A stretch of DNA of 64,000 nt. Origin: Gigaspora margarita (taxonomy: Eukaryota; Glomeromycota; Glomeromycetes; Diversisporales; Gigasporaceae). How positions within the stretch are numbered: position 1 is the stretch's first letter; the number at the start of each line of letters is the position of its first letter. The stretch lies in contig WTPW01001004.1 of the NCBI GenBank assembly GCA_009809945.1, forward strand, positions 157,091 to 221,090. Reading direction: 5' to 3'. The notes beneath the pieces are model-generated. The model was not told the origin of the DNA and did no database searches. It saw only the letters and a program-made list of their open reading frames with translations. Made by a program: the position numbers and the translations under genes. Of the stretch, positions 57,105 to 64,000 are shown one piece after another.

Positions 57105-60100
57105 GGTCATATATCTTCACTCAAAGTTTCAAAAAAATTCAAAACGTTTATCAAAATAGAATTAATAACCAAATTTTATTAAACTTTGAATAAAGGTATC
57201 TTGACAACCAAGTCAAATTCGATGAACTTTTTTTGTTTGAATTCTATAATTCATAGAATTCAAAAAAAAAAGTTCATCGAATTTGATGTAGTGGTTGTCA
57301 AGATATCTTTGCTCAAAGTTTCAAAAAACTCAAAACATCTATCAAAATATAAGTAATAACCAAAATTTTCTAAACTTTGAGTGAAAGTATCTTGACAACC
57401 ACCAAGTCAAATTCGATGAATATTTTTTTATTTGAATTCTATAGATTCATAGAATTTAAAAAAAAAGGTCATCAAATTTGACTTGGTGGTTGTCAAGATA
57501 TCTTTGCTCAAAGTTTCAAAAAAAACTCAAAAATGTCTATTAAAATAGAATTAATAAGCAAATTTTCTAAACTTGAGCAAAAGTATTTTGACAACCACCA
57601 AGCCAAATTTGATGAACTTTTTTTTTTGAATTTTATGAATCTATAGAATTCAAAAATTCATTAAATTTGACTTGGTGGTTGTCAAGATATTCTTGTTCAA
57701 AGGCTTCAAAAAACTTAAAAATGTTTAACAAAATAGAAGTAATAACCAAGTTTTCTAAACTTTGAATAAAGGTATTTTGACAACTACAAGTCTAATTTGA
57801 TAAACTTTTTTTGTTTAAATTCTATAGATTCATAGAATTCAAAAAAAAAAGTTCATTGAATTTGATTTCAAGATATCTTTGCTCATAGTTTCAAAAAACT
57901 CAAAATGTCTATCAAAATAGAAGTAATACCCAAATTTTTTTTGACAACCACCAAGTCAAATTTGATAAATTTTTTTTTTGAATTCTATAAATCTATAGAA
58001 GTCAAAAATATACCAATTTTATTGAATTTGATTTGGTGGTTGTCAAGATACCTTCACTCAAAGTTTAGAAAATTTTAGTTATTAATTCTATTTTATTTGA
58101 CATTTTGAGTTTTTTTTGAACTTTAAACAAAGATATCTTGACAACCACCAAGTCAAATTCAATGAGTTTTTTTTTAGATTTTATAAATTTATAGAATTCA
58201 AACAAAAAAATGTTCATCAAATTTGACTTGGTGGTTGTCAAGATACCTTCACTCAAATTTAAAAAAAATTTGGATATTACTTCTATTTTGATAGACATTT
58301 TGAATTTTTTAAACTTTGAGCAAAGATATCTTAACAACCACCAAGTCAAATTTGATGAACTTTTTTTTTAGATTCTTATGAATCTATAAATTTTTAAAAA
58401 AAAATTCATCAAATTTGACTTGGTGGTTGTCAAGATACCTTCACTCAAAGTTTAAATAAATTTGGGTATTAGTTCTATTTTGATAGACATTTTGAGTTTT
58501 TTGAAACTTTGAGCAAAGATATTTTGACAACCACCAAGTCAAATTCAATAAACTTTTTTTTTAAGTTCTATAAAATTATAGAACTCAAAAAAAAAAAGTT
58601 TATTGAATCTGACTTGGTGGTTGTCAAAATACCTTTGTTCAAAGTTTAAAAAAACTTGGTTATTACTTCTATTTCTCTGTAAGAAAAGTGGTACAGGTTG
58701 TAGTATGAGTTGTTGTTGAGAATGCTCGAAATGGCACAGATTTTGTAGCATGCACAGGAATGTTTTATGGAATGGCACAGTAAAAATGGCACAGACATTA
58801 TGGAAAAGAGTAACACATAATATCACAATATATGAAATGGCACATTTGAATGACACATATGTGTATTTATACATGTGTTGGCTCATAATGCATGTTAGCT
58901 CATTTTGTGAAGAGCAAAAGATTAGTAAAGGATTTTTTCTTAAAAAATCAGCAATATCTTATGAATTCACTAATGAAGCTTTCTTGTGTACCTTAACAAA
59001 AAAATTTCTTATAAATTTTGCTTTATATACAGTTAGTTTGTTCATAAAATATTGATTACTTATATAAATTTATATTTTAATAGTTAATCCACATTATTAT
59101 CACAATGTCATGTGAATTTATTTTCAATACCTGTACCAAAACCTGTGCTGATTCACTAGAAAACTGCTACAAAACCTGAACTATTTATAGTCTATTTGAC
59201 ATGAACATACAGTCCTACATGGTCCATAGAATTTATACCAATTCAGACCATATCCATACAAATCTGGATCCTGACCCATACTACAAAGGCTCATATCTAT
59301 CCAATGCCAACCCATGCCTATCTGGCCCAATTTTCTTATAGAGTTTTGATAGATGTATTGAGTTTTTTGAAACTTTTAAACAAAGATATCTTGACAACTA
59401 CCAAGTCAAATTTGATAAACTTAATTTTTTGAATTTTATAGATTCGTAGAATTCAAAAAAAAAGTTTTTCAAATTTAACTTGGTGGTTGTCAAAATACCT
59501 TCGCTCAAAGTTTAAAAAAATTTGGTTATTAATTCTATTTTGATAGATATTTTAAGTTTTTTTAAAACTTTGAACAAAATATCTTGACAACTACCAAGCC
59601 AAATTTAATGAACCTTTTTTTTTGAATTATATAGATTTATAGAATTTTAAAAAAAATTCATCAAATTTGACTTAATGGTTGTCAAGGTACCTTCACTTAA
59701 TGTTTAAAAAAATTTGGGTATTACTTCTATTTTGATAGATATTTTGATTTTTTGAAACTTTGAGCAAAGATGTGTTGACAACCACTATATCAAATTTGAG
59801 TATTACTTCTATTTTGATAGATTTTTTGATTTTTTTGAAACTTTGAGAAAAGATGTGTTGACAACCACTATATCAAATTTGATGGACTTTTTATTTTGAA
59901 TTCTAAGATCTATAGAATTTAAACAAAAAAGTTTATCAAATTTGACTTGGTGGTTGTCAAGATACCTTTATTCAAAGTTTAAAAAAACTTGGTTATTTTG
60001 TTTTGTTAAACATTTTGAGTTTTTTGAAACTTTTAAGCAAAGATATCTTGACAACTACCAAGTTAAATTTGATAAGCTTTTTTTTTTGAATTCTATAAAT

Positions 60101-60740
60101 CTATAGAATTCAAAAAAAGTTCATCAAATTTGACATAGTGTTGTCAAAATACTTTTACTCAAAGTTTAGAAAATTTGGTTATTAATTCTATTTTGAGTTT
60201 TTTTGAAACTTTGAGCAAAGATATCTTGACAACCACCAAGTCAAATTTGATAACTTTTTTTTAAATTCTATGAATCTACAGATTTAAAAAAAAAATGCTT
60301 ATCAAATTTGACTTCATGGTTGTCAAGATACCTTTACTCAAATTTTAAAAAATTTGGTTATTTCTTTTATTTTGATAGATGTTTTAAGTTTTTTAAAACT
60401 TTGAGCAAAGATATCTAGATAACTACCAAGTCAAATTTGAAAAGTTTTTTTTTGAATTCTATGAATCTATAGAATTCAACCAAAAAAAAGTTCATCAAAT
60501 TTGACTTGGAGGTTGTCAAGATATCTTTATTCAAAGTTTAGAAAATTTTGGTTATTACTTCTATTTTGATTTATTTTGAGTTTTTTGAAACTTTGAGTGA
60601 AGATATCTTGACAACCACCAAGTCAAAATTTGATGAACTTGTTTTTTTTTGAATTTTATAAATTTATAAAATTTAACTAAAAAAAGGTTTATCAAATTTA
60701 ACTTGATTTAACTTGGTAATTGTCAATATATCAATACTTT
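57105..60740. repeat. Hairpin-forming satellite array, about 190-bp unit, about 16 units
   Basis: Each unit contains TTGACAACCACCAAGTCAAA and, after TTCTATAGATTCATAGAATT, its inverse TTTGACTTGGTGGTTGTCAA, a hairpin of about 100 bases. The hairpins are joined by CAAAGTTTAAAAAA, TTATTACTTCTATTTTGAT and GAAACTTTGAGCAAAGATAT. Copies start near 57200, 57390, 57590, 57780, 57940, 58135, 58330, 58525, then 59390 to 60610 after an insertion. One unit near 59760-59880 is partly duplicated. ORFs here are repeat translation. Confidence 0.9.
58672..59346 (+). mobile_element. TIR element inserted in the satellite
   Basis: The element 58675-59343 begins CTCTGTAAGAAAAGTGG and ends CCAATTTTCTTATAGAG. It interrupts the unit sequence CTATTTTGATAG, adding TTT as a likely 3-bp duplication. 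The body aligns with the minus-strand copy at 62165-62607 (GCATGCACA, AATATCACA, GTGTTGG, CTTTATATGCAGT). A 101-codon plus ORF (58750-59055) shares frame-like content with the other copy but has no known domain. Confidence 0.7.
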
Positions 60741-61151
60741 ATGTTTAGAAAAAATTTAGCATATTAAATCTACATTGTATTAATCTATATAAATCAATCA
60801 ATCACATGTGTCCTGCAACAAAATTTAATGTTGCAGAGTATGACAAATGCATTTCTAATTTATTTTTTAATAAAAGTTTTACAATATCAATTGATATTAC
60901 TCGAGTGAAAATTAGTTATAGTCTTATTATATAATAATAAAATAATAATAATTTATATTATTTTAATTTTAAAATTATAAAAAAAATAATTAAAACAAAA
61001 TTAATAGATTTGATATAAGTTGGTGGTACAAAGCCAAAAATGGTTAAATTTACTTATAAAATTTATAGTAAATTAATAGTAAACCAATAGTAAATTTATA
61101 GTAAATTTAATTTAAAAGATTAAAAATAAAGGCAATTACTATTTGTACACT
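60741..61151. other. AT-rich non-coding stretch
   Basis: Small repeats of ATAGTAAATTTA near 61065-61105; nothing else seen. Confidence 0.45.
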
Positions 61152-61437
61152 AGTGCAGTATTGTACATTATGGCTGTTCATAGCCTTTTTTTGACTTGTC
61201 CATATCCAAAATTGTCCAAACATCCAAGATTGTCAAAACTTGTCCAGGCTTTAATAATTAATAAATCTGCTTAAAAAATATATAACTATATATTTTTTAG
61301 TGCTAAACACATTCTAGTTAAAATTAAAATAGGTTATCTTAATAAAATTTTAAGTAATTTTACTTTATTTAATTGTTAAAAATTGTCCAAATCATTGTCC
61401 AAAGCTGTTATATGACAACAATGCACTAGTGTATAAA
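61152..61437. mobile_element. 286-bp MITE
   Basis: TTTGTACACTAGTGCAGT pairs with TGCACTAGTGTATAAAT. Inner segments have repeated TTGTCCAAA motifs. Exact ends and target duplication are not certain. Confidence 0.55.
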
Positions 61438-62164
61438 TACAGGTATAACTTTTGTTTATGAAACCACTCTTTAAGCTCTAACAAAAAATATTTCTTGTAA
61501 AATTTATTATAAACTATAACCCCTTCCAATCTCATAGCTTAAATCAGGTTTAATTTTGGTCTATAATTTATATATTATACAAATTTTCAAATTAATTAAT
61601 TAGTACCTGTGTACATATATGTAGTATATAAATAGTTTTAAAAAATAAATTAATATTAAAATATTTTATTAAGTTAATATATATTAAATTTTTAATTTAG
61701 TTATAAAGCTAGCTTTTTTAATTATACAATCAGAACAGCATAAGACATCCACTCTATATATATGGAAATTTGTAGTAGAAAGGGCTGATACTAGTTTATA
61801 TATAATTTTTGAAAAATCGAGTTTGTTTTGTTCAGACTAATCTGGGTTAATCAAAAATTTCATAATTTGATTGGCAGTTGTATCAGGTAATCTCATGATG
61901 TACAAAACTCCCAAGAAATTTTTTTATAAAATCAATTTTCATTTATAATTGGAAAAAGTAACCTATATTGAAATTTATCCAAATACAACAAAAAATTCAA
62001 TTTACATTTTTGGGCAGTATTAGCTCTTTCTATTGCAAAGGCCCTATATAAGATGCCAATTTTTGATACTTATATAATTTATTATGATTGCTAATTTTGT
62101 AAAATAAGAATTGCTATGCAATATGTGATACTGCACAGGATCAGTATAATCATGTGTGATATGT
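61438..62164. other. AT-rich non-coding stretch
   Basis: No gene or element ends recognised. Confidence 0.45.
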
Positions 62165-62607
62165 AAACCATAAGAAAATGGAATAGAATCAGCACAAGTT
62201 GGCATTAGATAGGCATGGGTCTTTGTATTAAAACATAAATTTACATAAGTAATCAATATAAGATGAACAAGACAACTGCATATAAAGTAAAATTTTGTTA
62301 GAAATTTTTTTTTGTTTAGACACAGTGAAATTTTATTAGTAAAATTATAAAATATTACTTTTTTTAAAAAAAATATATATACTAATCTTTCACTCTTTAC
62401 AAAACAAACCAACACATATGTAATGTACATATATGTGCTATCTGAACATGCTATTTTATATGATGTGATATTATGTGCCACTCTTTGTACTATTATTATC
62501 ATGCCATTCTATAAAATGCTCTTGTGCATGCTATATAATTTGTTCTATTTTGACTATTCTCAATGCAAATCTTTACCACTACCTGTCCACTTTTCTTTTA
62601 AGAAAAA
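62165..62607 (-). mobile_element. Second copy of the satellite-inserted TIR element
   Basis: On the minus strand AAAGAAAAGTGGACAGG... through GCATGCACAAGAGC, GGCACATAATATCACA, ACATATGTGTTGG and AGACCCATGCCTATCTA follows the 58675-59343 element in order. The 152-codon minus ORF (62044-62502) runs through it but has no recognisable domain. Confidence 0.65.
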
Positions 62608-62859
62608 TTAAAATATAAGAAATTAATTGTGCAGCATGTAATGCTGTGCATAGTTAGTACAAGTAACAATCTCAAGCTCATGCTCAAGCAGCCTATATAA
62701 ACTTATAACAAATAATATAATATTTTTATAATCTTAGTATTCGATATCATTAATTATACATAAGCATAGCATCAATTAGAAAATACTTGCATCTAACAAG
62801 ATATTAGAAGAACCATATACAAAACTATGAAGGTCAAGATTAGTGTTTCTATAAACTAA

Positions 62860-63010
62860 ACTGAACTGAACTTTAGGCTAAGTCAAGTTCAAATAAATTT
62901 TGAGCCAAACTTAAACTTAAAAACAAAGTCTGGTTCAAGCTTAGTATTAAACTTTTAGAGTAAGTTCAAGTTCAGTTCAGGTTCAGTTCAAAGTTTATGA
63001 ACATTCAAGT
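62860..63010. repeat. AAGTTCA-type short repeats
   Basis: A cluster of AAGTTCAAGTTCAGTTCAGG-like hexamers in both orientations (CTGAACTGAACTTTAGG at the left end). Non-coding. Confidence 0.5.
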
Positions 63011-63194
63011 TCAATAAATTAAAATAAAATTTATTTAAGTTATAATAAATATTATATAATATCTATTTATTATAAAATTATTTTTTTATATAAATATTTT
63101 TCATACTAAGTATATCACTTTTAAGCTTCTAATTAAAGTTGTGAGCTCATCACGATAAATCTAATAGTGTTAGATTATTAAAATATAGTGAGTA

Positions 63195-63313
63195 CATAAT
63201 GAGATATCTTTAAAAAATGTTCTGCTAACTAAATAAAATTCTCTATAAATAATAATATTGTTTATAGAGAATTTTATATAGTTAGCGAAATGTTTTTGAA
63301 AATATCTTGTAAT
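63195..63313. repeat. Inverted repeat, about 60-bp arms
   Basis: GCTAACTAAATAAAATTCTC pairs with GAGAATTTTATATAGTTAGC around a centre near 63254, and the arms extend outward through AAAATGTT/AATGTTTT and AGATATCTT/AATATCTTG. Possible MITE without clear target duplication. Confidence 0.65.
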
Positions 63314-63395
63314 TTACTTAATTATCAATTTGAATAAGATTGGCACTATAACTATAAATTACTATATTTGAAATTGGAGATAAACAAATAAGTAA

Positions 63396-64000
63396 AGGGT
63401 GTGACGATCTAGAGAAGTGGCCAGGTTGTCAACCCCTAATCAGCAGGTCGAAAGTTCAAATCCCACTGACGATGATAACGAAAATTAGGCCTGTGTTATG
63501 GTAACCGTGGCTCATATCGGTTGGGTAAGAAACCTGTAACCTTGGTTCCACCAGCTTGAATGGGAGCTCTCGGGCGCAATAGTGTTTGTTATACCAATAA
63601 ATCCAAGGAACCAGAAAAATGGAAACCCATTTAGGAAGTCCCGAATAAGGAGATAGATTAGGATCTCCAATGGTGCTACCATAAATAAGATCAGTGCTGG
63701 GATCCGAATGAACCTTATAAGGGCAAGGGAGGTACCTAGCAGTTCGGAGCCGCCGGACTGCAAGTGTCGGTATAATGCAGATGCGCCGGTACTGAAAATC
63801 CATGAACAACTACGAAATGGGACGTGGCAGTTTAATGGTCAAGGTCTAGCCAGCCCTAGGCTTGTAACCTAGGTGAGGCTAGTGCAGCAGGTTACACTTG
63901 ATTCCCCTAGAGGAAATGGAGTGGCTCAGACTATGTAAAAAGTAATATTAGGTTGTATCAGACAATCAGAGGGTTTAAATAGGCAATTCCCGTAGTTGGG
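63396..64000 (+). mobile_element. tRNA-like head with GC-rich body (SINE-like), partial
   Basis: A tRNA-like start (GATCTAGAGAAGTGGCC) and B box AGTTCAAATCC (63453-63463) precede about 530 bases that are strikingly richer in G+C than the rest of the window. The element runs off the window. Minus-strand ORFs of 83 and 117 codons overlap each other and reflect composition. It does not match the other SINE bodies by eye, so it may be a third family or another pol III-headed repeat. Confidence 0.5.

Noticed and set aside
57028-57110. Possible hAT left end (CAGGGATTA with AAATGACC repeats)
   Set aside because: No matching right end or 8-bp duplication found, so only the motif is noted.
57105-60740. 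Repeat array considered as a CRISPR array
   Set aside because: Units are about 190 bp with no unique spacers, diverged, palindromic and in a eukaryotic context; a satellite explains it.
62044-62502. 152-codon minus-strand ORF
   Set aside because: Runs from flanking DNA through the second copy of the TIR element; the corresponding frame in the other copy is not conserved over this length.
63456-63809. Overlapping 117- and 83-codon minus-strand ORFs
   Set aside because: Both lie in the GC-rich SINE-like repeat in different frames; neither looks like a protein.
4204-64000. Intact tRNA genes at the A/B-box sites
   Set aside because: Heads lack complete acceptor and anticodon stems and run into SINE bodies.

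Overview
The window is very AT-rich, gene-poor nuclear DNA of a repeat-laden eukaryote. Three intact single-exon host genes are visible: two related F-box proteins and one Sel1-repeat protein. Their wording (F-box motif LVSRHWCKxSIPILWQDPF, near-identical 36-residue Sel1 units with NGIGVEKDIKKAF) is typical of the expanded families of arbuscular mycorrhizal fungi (Glomeromycotina). That placement is inference from protein style, and I do not assign a genus. Nearly everything else is transposable elements, mostly non-autonomous and many nested.

Layout. 1-160: minisatellite. 160-4203: nested palindromic and TIR elements (TA-flanked 416-bp palindrome, TTAA-flanked element, 673-bp palindrome, Tc1/mariner-type MITE). 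4370-8985: three tRNA-derived SINE copies from two families. 7379-10710: a TIR-like element next to a TA-flanked element. 13003-14526: F-box gene, followed by an eroded F-box relic at about 15876-16090. 16442-17733: hAT-type element with a perfect 8-bp target duplication. 18942-20888: Sel1-repeat gene. 22630-22970: SINE. 23758-34044: complete-length Ty3/gypsy LTR retrotransposon. 34572-37457: diverged repeats, a 22-bp minisatellite and a 116-bp MITE. 37458-40360: a TA-flanked element split by a long inverted-repeat element that carries about 1.15 kb of unrelated, partly coding-like DNA. 40793-47772: tandem arrays, palindromes and TTAA/TAA-flanked elements inserted into one another. 49300-52363: more palindromes and a Harbinger-type MITE. 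54025-55500: second F-box gene, preceded by a 105-bp MITE. 57105-60740: array of about 16 hairpin-forming satellite units with a TIR element inside. 61152-64000: MITEs, a second copy of that TIR element, and a tRNA-like/GC-rich repeat at the window edge.

Most notable is the Ty3/gypsy element. Its LTRs are about 98% identical and bounded by a 4-bp duplication, but the coding region is broken. The seven internal TGA stops fit CGA (Arg) codons hit by C-to-T change at CpG, and at least four LTR-LTR differences are CpG/TpG pairs, consistent with cytosine-methylation decay. Between protease and reverse transcriptase lies an unusual module: four CCHC zinc knuckles, a Cys/His-rich stretch and a Gln-rich coiled coil. 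The reverse transcriptase is in the -1 frame immediately after a canonical A AAT TTT slippery heptamer and a TGA stop. A decayed third ORF lies downstream of the integrase. The Sel1 gene shows a strict two-unit (72-residue) alternation, and F-box loci show duplication followed by both retention and decay. I saw no CRISPR array, rRNA or intact tRNA gene.
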